A DNA stretch of 64,000 nucleotides, taken from NCBI GenBank assembly GCA_003427395.1, contig BFEA01000378.1, positions 82,410 to 146,409 of the forward strand. The letters run 5' to 3'. A model generated the notes under the pieces. The model was not told the DNA's origin. It saw nothing but the letters and a program-made list of their open reading frames with translations, and ran no database searches. A program made the position numbers and the translations under genes. This document shows positions 54,945 through 64,000 of the stretch, piece after piece (within the stretch, counting starts at the first letter, position 1; every line of letters starts with the position of its first letter). The DNA comes from Chara braunii (taxonomy: Eukaryota > Streptophyta > Charophyceae > Charales > Characeae).

Positions 54945-55690
54945 AAAGAGGATTGACTCCCATCAGCAGACTTGGGAGTGGCTTCCATCAAGTACTGGGG
55001 ACTTGTTCCCATCAGTAGACTGGGAGGTCATTCCAATCAGCAACTGGGGAGTCATTTCCATATTGATGGAATGAGAGACCCACAGGGGGTTTAAGCCTGT
55101 GAAAGACCATGGATTGGCTCCCATCAGCAGACTGGGGAGTGACCTCCATCAGCAACTGGGGACTTGTTCCCATCAGTGGACTGGGGGGTTATTCCCATCA
55201 GCAACTGGGGAGTCATTTCGATATTGGATGGAATGAAAGACCCGCAGGGGGTTAAGCCTGTGAAAGACATATAACAGGATGATCTCACAACTCGATTTTA
55301 TCAGTGGAGTGGGGAGTGGTTCCCATCAGCAACTGGGGAGTCGTTCCCATCAGAAAGCAGGAAAGTAATTCCCATCAGTACACTGTGGATTGGTTCCCAT
55401 CAGCAGACTGGGGAGTGACTTCCATCAGCAATTGGGGACTCGTTCCATCAGTGGACTGGGAGGTTAATCCCATCAACAAGTGGGGAATCATTCCTATCAG
55501 TAAACTGGGGAATAGTTCTGTGACAAGGAACTTGTCTTAATCATAACGTTTGTTGAATTGAAAAATTGGTTGAGTTGTGACGTGACTGTTTCCTTTTGAA
55601 AGACCTGCAGGGGGATGATCCTGTGAAAGGACCTGCAGGGGGATGACCTGTCAAAAGACTTACAGGGGAATGATCCTGTCGAATGAGTGA
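54945..55690 (+). repeat. Minisatellite of E6 internal region
   Basis: Degenerate ~28-32-base units of 'actggggagtgattcccatcagc' type, about 18 copies. They are arranged partly in ~180-base higher-order blocks separated by 'gacc.gcagggggtt.agcctgtgaaag', and the region ends with three 'gacctgcagggggatgatcctgt' units. One plus-strand frame (55304-55540) through the array encodes repeated Trp-Gly dipeptides (NWGVVPIS, DWGVTSIS, NWGLVPS, KWGIIPIS). Confidence 0.8.
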
Positions 55691-56171
55691 ATTGTAAGAC
55701 TTGTGAAGATTAAAATCCAGTTTTATTGTTGAATGTTGATGTGAGAATTCCAGTTGTGTTCCGAATGTTTGTTTAATTGTTGAGTATCGTAAGTGTTGCT
55801 TTCACATGGGAATTTCGTAAGAATCCTAATTTCTATTTGGATAGTGAACGTCGGAGAGTGTCGTTCCTTAAATATTGGTAAAAACTCTCCGGCTTCGTTC
55901 CGGATGGTTGCTTGATTGATTATACGAAGTATCTATTGAAATCTTATGCAATTTCTATTATTATCTTGATGAAGAGCGTCGGGAACGTCGCTAAGTAAGA
56001 CCATTCATAGCTGGTGAATTTTATACTACCGGGCGAATGACTCAGATTTTGTATAAGCTTCGGGCTAATTATAATTAGGAGAATTTTGTTATTATTTTTA
56101 CAAAGGAGTTCTATAAGAATCCAGACAAACCTATATTATTTGTTAATATAGGATGAATGACGTGGAAGTCA

Positions 56172-56188
56172 TTCAATGGGGTCTGAGT
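56172..56188 (+). promoter_or_regulatory. Possible E6 polypurine tract
   Basis: caatggggtctgagt precedes the TGTCGGGG LTR start. It is only moderately purine-rich, so the assignment rests on position. Confidence 0.35.
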
Positions 56189-57784
56189 TGTCGGGGCAAA
56201 TACCCTGACAAGGGTATTTGCTGGGGATTTTAAACGTCGGACGCTGTTCGACTTTTCGTTGGGTTAAAAGACTTGATGAAAACGACGTTTGCCAAAAGTT
56301 TATTCAGACCTGACCCATGACTGAGGAACTAAAAGTTTTCTAACTTTAGTCCGGACGCATGTAGCGTCCGAGAATAACGGATGTGAATGACAATGTTTCG
56401 CGGACATGGGAACGCTAAAGTTAGACCTATTCTATCTAAAATAGCCGCCGCGCGATTCAGGGCCTAAGTAGGCTAGAAAGAAGGATGCATCGGGTATAGG
56501 GTCGTGACGCGAGAGGAATAGGAAGGGCCACCGAGAGGAATAGGAAGGGCCGTCGAGTTGACCTCGAGCTAAGGGGAGGGCCAACAGACCTATGTCGAGG
56601 CCCACCCGATGAGTGGCCCCAGAGCCATGGATGGGTTGCCATCCACGAGGAAGCGGCAGGAGGTAGAACCTGCTAGGCCACAGGCTACAGGTAGGTAGGT
56701 TTTGCAGGCCTCATGCAGGCAAGGACTGCACGGCCGTAGGTAGATTGCCTACTGGGCATTATGAGGGCTGCTCCTATCCTGATGTGACATAGGAGCTAGC
56801 CCAGTAGGTAACGTACCAGCCTGATACACCGCAGATGGGGGGATCGAAGCCAATAGGCCTATTGGGCTACCTCCTTCCTTTTGGAGCAGCCCAGCTAGCG
56901 CAACCGTTTTCGGCCGTGCGATCGATAAAATCGCACAGCTGAAAAACAGCCGCGCAGAGAGTAGCATGACCTACGCAAGGATGATATGATTTTTTTGTTT
57001 TCTGAAATTTGAAATAGTAGCAGCCTCGCGGCTTGACGAGGCACTGCTTCTTCCCGTGGGAAAGGGGGAAACTCGTTTCCATTTTGCACATCTGGTGAGT
57101 GGGGTGGTGAGGGCCATTTTTCGTGAGGTTGCAACACCCCACCATGCCCTGAATCCATTTGGATTTGGACTCTGGTCTGCGTTTCAACAGTTCATGGTTG
57201 GGCCTTGGAGCCACACCCTTCCAAAGGGCGTTGTAAGGCCAATGGGCAAGAAGGGAAAAGAAAAAGGAAAAAATAAAAATAAAAATGAAAAAGTGGATCA
57301 AGATTTTGAGAAAATCTGTATTTTGCAGTTTGCGCCTATATGTTTTTGGTGGCGTAAATGATTTTTGTTGGCTCTGAAATTTTCTCTGAGTAGGTGGGCA
57401 CCTATGCCACGCGCATTAATTTTTTCAGATTTTTTAATTTGACGAAATTTTAATTAAAAATCGCCAGAGTCGGGGTACTTTTTGCATCCCGCTCTGAGCC
57501 TGTCAAGATTTTAGCTCGTGATTATCACGAGTTGTTCTTCCCTAACCTAGCCTTAGCATTGACCTGGCACCCGTCAGAACGGGTGCCAGGCAAAAAAAAG
57601 GCAGCCAATGGCTGTCCAGGAGTTAGCTGTAGCCATTTGGCTGACTATTTTTAATGTGGGAGACCACGGTGGAAAAAACAAAACGTAGAGAAAGATCATG
57701 GCTGGGAATTCTTCAACCCATAACCACAGCAAGTGAGTGCAGCTCAGGCCCTTTTAAGGTCTGGTTGTGACTTTGCCTCCAGCA
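56189..57784 (+). mobile_element. E6 3' LTR, right part missing
   Basis: It starts TGTCGGGGCAAATACCC, like the solo LTR at 21972. From 56274 it matches the 5' LTR from 48315. It carries a ~200-base insertion at about 56410-56640 (ending atccacgagg) that the 5' LTR lacks. Homology stops at the cctccagcag string (57784; equivalent to 49637 in the 5' LTR), after which unrelated DNA begins. The LTR is therefore truncated to about a third of its length. Confidence 0.75.
56791..56855 (+). repeat. tRNA-like A/B boxes in E6 3' LTR
   Basis: TAGCCCAGTAGG (56797-56808) and GGGGATCGAAGCC, the same pair as in the 5' LTR with almost no change. Confidence 0.45.
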
Positions 57785-57844
57785 GTGGAATAGTCGATAA
57801 TTTGGCCCGACATGCCCAAAGCTGAAGTCGACATAGTGACGTAG

Positions 57845-57905
57845 CACTGCTGTCGTGGCACTACTGACGTGGCACTGCTGATGTGGCACTGCTGACGTGG
57901 CACTT
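57845..57905. repeat. 15-bp minisatellite
   Basis: 'cactgctgacgtgg' repeated about four times with small changes. Confidence 0.85.
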
Positions 57906-57996
57906 ATCAAATCGAAAAAGCAGGCGAAGTGCTGGGTGGGAGGGAAATGCAGGTAGGCAAGCAAACTGCACTTTCCATTCCCGGTCCTAATCAACA

Positions 57997-58050
57997 GAAA
58001 AAAAAAAAAAGAAAAAAAAAAAGGATTCCTCTTTTTTTTTTTTTTTTTGA
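57997..58050. repeat. Facing poly(A) and poly(T) runs
   Basis: Two A-runs (13 and 11) separated by G, then ggattcctc, then about 18 T. The DNA or RNA could fold into a long A:T hairpin. It looks like two retroposed tails inserted in opposite directions, or a palindrome-prone hotspot. Confidence 0.8.
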
Positions 58051-58870
58051 ATATCTTGCAAGGAACCCAAACCGTGAAGACACTTGTCAATAATACAAAC
58101 CCAGATAGATATCAACCTGCTGATGATTGTCAATAATCATAGTCGTGTCCAAATAGAATGAGATGGGAAACATACACAGACGAAGGAGAGAGAAGGGAGA
58201 ATAGACTTTAGAGTGGACAAAGAAGATAATGCCCACTACTACTTTGGGCTCCCTCCTCGATCGCCACCTCCATAATCAATAGTCTGAATGCGAATCTGAA
58301 GTTCTATCACAATGTGCTACGTGGCACGTCAATCTGTCCTCATCAACAAACTGGAGCAATGTCGAGATCAAGAAAACCAGGTACGTATTTACAGTCGCCC
58401 CACAATTACGATCTCCTCCCGAGTGACGATGAGTCAGAACAGCAATGTCAACCACGTAGCCTCGCCACGTTAGCAACAATACACGCTGGCACTTGGGCGA
58501 CTAGGCGACGTGCTGCTGGCTTGGCATGGTGACTGGCTGGCAATTGTCTTCTGGGCAGGCTCCGGTTGCTTCCCTCGGTCGTCGAGATCTCAAGGCAAAT
58601 GATGGCCTAGATAGGCTTGAAACTGAACTCCCTGTGGCCTTGATGTTGTTTGGGTACCTGCGCACAGCAAGTGAGTGTATCAAACCAAGAGCCCGGGCGT
58701 GGTACCATTGACAGTTGACTTCGACTTTTGACTTTCCAGCGTAGTGCGTGGTCACACTGCCTGGCACAGGCCGAGTTTGGCCTGTGTAGTCTGGGCTCCG
58801 TTCGAGGCCCAGACTGCTGCAGAACACGTGTTACTGCATTCTTGCCGACCCATTTTCGAGTTCCATCGGA
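58051..58870. other. No recognised gene
   Basis: Short frames without family similarity. The right part probably contains the LTR of E7 (minus strand), but no TG...CA boundary can be fixed without a second copy. Confidence 0.45.
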
Positions 58871-58874
58871 GAAA

Positions 58875-59783
58875 TAACTAAAACTTTAACCCACGTTCAT
58901 ATGCAAATACAATATCAGGAGCAGTTTCAAGTAATTGTCGTTTACTTAACCATCAGTCCTCAGATGATGCCCGAGATTTAAAACGAACCTTGAACTACTT
59001 TTGGGGTCGTCCACGTCCACCTGTAGAGAAGTATCCATGTTCTATGATTCTGTCTACTTCATATCTGCCTTCCATGGATGGCGGAATCATAGATGGTATG
59101 TTTGGGAACTCATTTCCTTCTACATAGCGGAACAATTTGGACGCGTGAAAGACAATATACGTTTTGAGGTGAGGGGGGATATCAATACGATAAGACGGTC
59201 CCTCTGCATCCCCAATTGCTTTGAGTACCTCCCAGGGCCCAAAATAGACAGGTAGAAGTTTTTGAGACACATCTTCTTTCAACGAAAACTCTTTGGACTT
59301 GACCCAGATTAGATCGCCTTCCTTGAATGTTGATGGTCGACGATGCTTGTTAGCGTGTTCAATCATTTGGTCCCGAGCTCTCTTCAAATTGTTCTTTGCT
59401 TTCTTAACGTCTTCTTGAAACAATGCTGCATACTCCCGGGTCCCTGGAGGTAACCTAAGAAACTGGTCCCGTGTTAACACAACAATGGGACGCTTAGGTT
59501 TCCACCCCTTGTGCAACGTGCGCCCTATAGCGGTATGAACACTACTGTTGTATGCACTTGCTATCTTGGGTAAGTTCTCGTCCCAATCAATTTGATCGGG
59601 TGTTACATACATACGCAAAAGTTGCTGACAGAAACGGTTCATTTGTTCACTTTGTCCATTCGTTTCAGGGTGTCGCCCTAACGACATGGTCAATCGTGTA
59701 CCGTATGCTTCCATGAGCTTTTGCCATGGCATACTTGTGAACCTCGTCGCATCCGAAACTTTTGTATGACAAGTTTTGTTCAC
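58875..59783 (-). pseudogene. E7 integrase core, tail and chromodomain
   Basis: A 262-residue open frame on the minus strand gives FTSMPWQKLMEAYGTRL and LGRHPETNGQSEQMNRFCQQ with the catalytic Glu. It continues with WDENLPKIASAYNSSVHTAI, the SH3-like tail (FKEGDLIWVKSKEFSLKEDV, VYFGPWEVLKAI, VFHASKLFRYVEG) and the start of a chromodomain (RYEVDRIIEHGYFSTGGRGR). Reading on past two stop codons (about 58996 and 58960) recovers the chromodomain end and AYERGL at about 58880. E7 is thus also a chromovirus, broken near its very end. Confidence 0.85.
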
Positions 59784-60430
59784 GTTTCTGCGGGTAAGGG
59801 AACAAACATGGCATATTTAGAAAAACGATCCACAATAACCATTACTTGACTATTGTCGTTCCGACTTTTGGTGAGGCTCATAAAATCAATTGAGATAGGC
59901 TCACCTGGTTCGTTACGAATAGGTAATGGTTTTAGAAGACCAAGTGGATTCTCGTGTGAAGGTTTGTTTCTCTGACACACCAGACATGTACGAACATAAG
60001 TTAGTACGTCTTCCTTCAATCCCTTCCACTCTAAACGTTCTCTAACCTCAGCCTACGTTTTCTTGAAACTTTTGTGAGTTTTTGCCATGGCATACTTGTG
60101 AACCTCATCGCATCTGAAACTTCTGTATGACAAGTTCTGTTCGCGCTTTTGCGGGTAAGGGAATAAACATGACATATTTAGAGAAACGATCCACAATAAT
60201 AATTACTTGACTATTGCCGGTCCGACTTTTGGTGAGGCTCATAAAATCAATTGAGATAGACTCACCTTGTTCGCTAGGAATAGGTAATGGTTTAAGAAGA
60301 CCAAGTGAATTCTCGTGTGAAGGTTTGTTTCTTTGACACACCAGACGTGTACGAACATAAGTTAGTACGTCTTCCTTCAATCCCTTCCACTCGAAACGTT
60401 CTCGAACCTCAGCGTACGTTTTTTTGAAAC
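59715..60430 (-). repeat. 361-bp tandem duplication in E7 integrase
   Basis: The block from 'gag.ttttgccatggcatac' to 'cgttttcttgaaac' occurs at 59715 and 60076, about 93-95% alike by eye. Each copy encodes YVRTCLVCQRNKPSHEN or its RLVCQRNK variant (integrase zinc Cys pair) and SIDFMSLTKSR with the first catalytic Asp. Duplication of the zinc/core junction destroys the enzyme. The divergence shows it is not an assembly error. Confidence 0.85.
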
Positions 60431-60599
60431 CAAAATGTCCTCAAGTGTTGCGACATTCCCCAATCAACGAACTTTTAAGTTCTTCTTTGTGAGGAATACA
60501 CAATCTCTGTTCCGTTTGGGCTAACAAGAAAAACAAACCATCAGTTATTCGATAGTTGGGAAGTAAAGTTGGGTCTTTCGCAAGGACATCCATGATAGG

Positions 60600-61160
60600 T
60601 TTCTAGATAGGGTTAGTAGCATATCTTTGACGAAATTTATCTTTTAAATCATTCCCAACATCCAAATAAGAGACAATAGCACCAAAGAAATCACATCGTC
60701 TGGACAACGCATCTGCAACCGCATTAGACTTACCTTTGATAGTTTTCAACATAAAATCAAAAGTGTCAATGAATGCAGACCATCGTACTAACTTATCAGA
60801 GAGTTTAGGTTGTGTCTTTATCCACTTGAGCGTCGAGTGGTCTGAGTACACAGTGAAGTGTAGTATTTCCATGTGTTTGGTGCACAGACTCTAGCATATA
60901 ATTCCCTTTCATACGTGGAGTTCGCAACTTTTTTCGATGGCAATTGTGCAGACATAAACTCGATTGGTCTATAACCATTGTCGTCTTTCTGTTGAAGGAC
61001 TGCACCAATTTCGTACTGACTGGCATCAGTAGTGACAATGAAGGGAAGTGATGGATTAACAATTTTCAGAACAAGGTAGTGAGTCAAAGCATATTTTATC
61101 TTCTTAAAGGAAGACTCACAGTCCTTGTCCCACAACCGGATAGTTCCTTTCTTTAACAAT
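60600..61160 (-). pseudogene. E7 RNase H (broken)
   Basis: Minus-strand frames read DASQYEIGAVLQQKDDNGYR, PIEFMSAQLPSKKVANSTYE and RELYA. A frameshift near 60870 leads into FTVYSDHSTLKWIKTQPKLS, DFMLKTIKGKSNAVADALSR. The order is that of gypsy RNase H. Confidence 0.85.
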
Positions 61161-61852
61161 CTTCTGATTGGTGCGGCGATCAGTGAGAAGTTCCTGACGA
61201 ACTTTCTATAGTAACTTGAAAAACCAAGGAAAGATCGTAGTTAAGTTACAAACTTAGGTCGTGGCCAATGCCGAATTGTTGATACATTTTTTTCTTCTGG
61301 TCTGAGGCCTTCTTCGTTCACTATATGTCCTCAGTATAAGACTTCAGACTTAAAGCTGCCTTTTTGCGACTTCTCTAATACTAGATGAAGATGTTTCTCG
61401 TGATCTTCTAACGTTTTACTATACACGAGAATATCATCAAGACAGACAATAACGAACTGATCCAACCATTGATGAAACAATTCATTCATTGATCGCTGGA
61501 AGGTTGCAGGGGCATTTGTCAATCTGAAAGGCATTACCATAAACTCGTAATGGTCATACCTTGTCCGGAATGCAGTCTTATGTTGATCCGCAGGTTTCAC
61601 CTCGATCTGATGGTATCCAGACTTTGGATCAATCTTACCGAAATACTTACAACCCTGTAGTTGATCAAGTACGTCGTCAATGCGAGGAAGCGTTTCGGCG
61701 TTCTTAACAGTGACGACATTCAACCCTCGATAGTCAATGCAAAGACGCAGTTCACCTTCCTTTTCGGGCACAAACAAGACAGGTGCACCATAGGGAGATG
61801 AGCTAGGGCGAATCCATCCCTTGTCAGTAAGGTCCTGCGGTTGTTTTTTCAA
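61160..61852 (-). pseudogene. E7 reverse transcriptase
   Basis: A 173-residue open frame covers [60 protein letters not shown] (catalytic Asp), [20 protein letters not shown] and [20 protein letters not shown]. Here the YxDD box reads CLDD, so the Tyr is changed but both Asp are kept. The frame ends with an in-frame TGA at ~61329. The thumb and connection (61160-61330) carry further stops. A stop at ~61856 separates RT from the protease frame. Confidence 0.88.
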
Positions 61853-61855
61853 TTC

Positions 61856-62695
61856 CTAAAGTTCCCTGGGAGACATTCGATAGATAGGGCCCTTGGGAAT
61901 CTTACTACCCAGAATGATTTCAATGGTGTGCTTAATAGCACGTTCCGTGATTCCGGAAGGTTCATTCTGCAGATCCTTAAACTCAGAGAGAAGACTTTCA
62001 ATAGTTGGAGGGCAGGAAGAAGAAGACTCACCAGCTTTCTTTACCAACACCATCATAACTCCCTGTTCCAACCTCTTCTTAGAAACCATCGAACGAAAAG
62101 CTGGATAAGTCGTACAACAAAAAGACAAACTGGAGTCAGAGGTAGACTTATGATACAGTTTGATAGGTTTCATTTTAGATTGCGCATCCTTAAGTTGCAC
62201 AACCTTGCGTTTGAAATCAATATCTGGGTTGGCTTCCTCGTGCCAGTCCATACCCAGAATGAGATCAAAAGGCAAATTATTTTCAACTAGGAAGGATAAC
62301 TCGTGCATAATTTTTTTCCCTTCTCTAGTTGTAAACTGACACTTAATACGATCAACATACCGGAAGACAGTGATCGTACTCTTGTCTGCTAACATAGACG
62401 TGATTGGTCTTGACAAGTCTTTTACCTTCATTTTGAGATGCAACTTGAGGATTGCTTTCTCGGATACGTAGGACCTCGTTGATCCGGGGTCCAACAACGC
62501 ACCTACTCGTGTTCGTGCGATTTCTACATCCGCAAACAACAATACGCCCTTAGACTTTGCTTTTCGAGCCCATGAGCTACGTAAGGCTAGCAATTCATTA
62601 CCTAGCTCATCAAGGGAGTCATCCAGAGAGACAGAACATAAGACGATGTCAGGGCGGTCTGGAGGATGGGCTAAGGAAGAATCATCCTCTGCCAT
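61856..62695 (-). pseudogene. E7 aspartic protease
   Basis: A 279-residue frame with the retropepsin site RVGALLDPGSTRSYVSEKAI (D-P-G-S, near residues 60-75), then TREGKKIMHELSFLVENNLP and FDLILGMDWHEEANPDIDF (second conserved strand, complete). It runs on through the spacer GITERAIKHTIEIILGSKIP and KGPIYRMSPREL into the RT start. This is the best preserved protease in the window. Its active-site Ser/Thr position is Pro, which is unusual. Confidence 0.85.
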
Positions 62696-62749
62696 ATGAG
62701 AAAAAGGGTAGGAAGGGTTCGTAGGCGCCTTACCTGTCTGTTCGTCCTT

Positions 62750-63900
62750 ACCCTTTATCTCAGTAGGAGCAGATGCTACTCCTACTGGCTGCTCGCTTTT
62801 TGGGTTCTAATCATTAGGCAGTATGCGATCACGTGTTTTGGTGTGCCGCATTTAAGACATTGCGCATTGTCCATGCACTCCTGCCAAGTCTTACGAGTCA
62901 TCCCCATCTTCAACCATGGCTTCCCCTCGGCAATGCTAGGGTGCCGTGGAAATGCGCGTGGTTTCTTTCTTATAGAATTTCTGGGTGGCCCTCCTCTGGT
63001 GGCCACAACAGCAGCGACTTCCCCCTTCACGGAGTCACTGTTGTTATCCTTCTCATTTCTATCTTCTATCGGCCACTTCTCCACTTTGTCATCATCGAAG
63101 ACAACAAGGGTGTGGTCCTGACATTTTTGTCGCCAGAGAATTCGTTTACCATCATACATCTTTCCTCCTCTTCCTCCTCCTCCTCCTCCTCCTCCTCCTC
63201 CTCCATACTTGACTACAACATAGGAGCTTTTGACTTAGGAAGTCGTTTGCTTCTTTTGCAGAGCAATGTCTCAAAATTGCCTATAGTTATACCTACCTGA
63301 CTTCGCTTCAGCAACTAGATGTCCCCGGATGGGCTCAGGCGACGCGCGGGACTAGATGCACAACACTTGGCTGTCTTGCAAGTTTAATCCTAGAACCGAA
63401 TACAATCGGTTTTTGACCAATCGTCGTTATCTGGTCAAATGCCTTGTCAGCCGTTGTCTTGTCGAGGAAACGGTCCTTGATCTTGGCCAAGAACTGTTTC
63501 AGGGTCAAGGTCTTTGCCCACTCGCCGATGTCTTCGAACCTTGTGGCGTTGGCCTCAGCCAACACCCATTGTTTGGCCTCACCTCCCATACAAGAGTTGG
63601 TGAACGCAACTTGGGACTCCGGTTCGACCGGAGCGGTGCTTACATATGTTTGGATTTCAGCAATCCAAAGCTACAGACTCTCATCTTTCTTATTACTAAA
63701 CGTGAAAGGCAACTTCATTTGCACTTTCTCTTTTTTCTTTGGCTTCTCCAGTTCTGCACTTTGCCCGGAGTTGTCAAAGAACGAGACTTGGGAGAAAGAG
63801 ATGAATGAGAGGAGTTAGACAGAGAGGACGGTGGATTCGACGGTCTATTCCCATTGGCTGTCATCTTAATTGTTGGATTAGCAGACTTCATAGCATCTCC
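62750..63900 (-). pseudogene. gag: E7 gag with CCHC zinc knuckle
   Basis: From about 63900 the minus strand gives a Ser/Pro-rich start and a helical capsid segment (KQWVLAEANATRFEDIGEWA, FLAKIKDRFLDKTTADKAFD) near 63335-63589. After a break at about 63320 comes a charged spacer and the knuckle CLKCGTPKHVIAYC (62818-62859; C-x2-C-x4-H-x4-C). The 5' end and LTR lie beyond the window. E7 order gag-protease-RT-RNase H-integrase-chromodomain is complete, but every part is broken. Confidence 0.8.
63161..63205. repeat. (TCC)n microsatellite
   Basis: About 14 near-perfect TCC units inside E7 gag. On the coding strand they give a GGA run. Confidence 0.95.
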
Positions 63901-64000
63901 CATTAACTTCTTCCGTTCTTTCTTATCTTCTTTTCTTCTTGTCTATCTTCTTCCTTACCCTCTATCTGGTTCTTTCCTTTCACAATGTTTGTGATGGTTC

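Overview
The window is eukaryotic nuclear DNA made almost entirely of transposable elements. The only host-gene sequence I recognise is one spliced exon of a plant-type phospholipid:diacylglycerol acyltransferase (PDAT). Ty3/gypsy chromoviruses, primer sites matching plant tRNAs, long introns or intergenic space and assembly gaps inside microsatellites fit a large, repeat-rich streptophyte genome. A charophyte alga such as Chara is my best guess, but the sequence alone does not prove it. I see no bacterial operon, rRNA gene or CRISPR array.

Layout. 1-9.5 kb (+): a chromodomain Ty3/gypsy element (E1). Its gag is split by a 2.9-kb poly(A)-tailed insertion with target duplications, and a deletion joins reverse transcriptase (RT) directly to integrase. 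A putative 3' LTR starts at 9545. 10.8 kb: a tRNA-like sequence. 11.2 kb: the PDAT exon. 12.8 kb: a primer site left from another LTR element. 13.1-17.3 kb (+): an unusual non-LTR element with a Penelope-like RT, a long Ser/Pro/Val-rich linker and a RING-type zinc finger. 17270-32371: a 15.1-kb LTR retrotransposon (E2) with ~1.3-kb LTRs, an AACT target duplication and a tRNA-iMet-type primer site. E2 inserted into the tail of the RT/RING element. Its own protease codons are split by a 5.8-kb solo LTR of a second family (beta). 32.4-34.1 kb: the rest of that tail, then a second, truncated tandem copy of the RT/RING element.

35-38.7 kb (+): a decayed gypsy element (E3), cut off inside RNase H by the LTR of a minus-strand chromovirus (E4, 38.7-45.4 kb). 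45.4-48.3 kb: non-coding DNA including a dimeric ~120-bp satellite. 48.3-57.8 kb (+): a beta-family element (E6) with a ~4.4-kb 5' LTR, tRNA-Asp-type primer site, gag and a minisatellite but no pol. 58.9-63.9 kb (-): another decayed chromodomain gypsy element (E7) with a tandem duplication in integrase.

The strongest unexpected signal is a hammerhead ribozyme core at 51489-51525. It lies in a ~110-bp unit flanked by (TA)n. A ~90% similar reverse-strand copy (32640-32760) sits exactly between the two tandem copies of the RT/RING element, and a weak third match lies near 23.5 kb. Penelope-like elements are known to carry hammerheads, so the RT/RING element and the (TA)n-flanked ribozyme units may form one little-described system. 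No element here looks intact: every pol has stops, frameshifts, deletions or lost catalytic residues.
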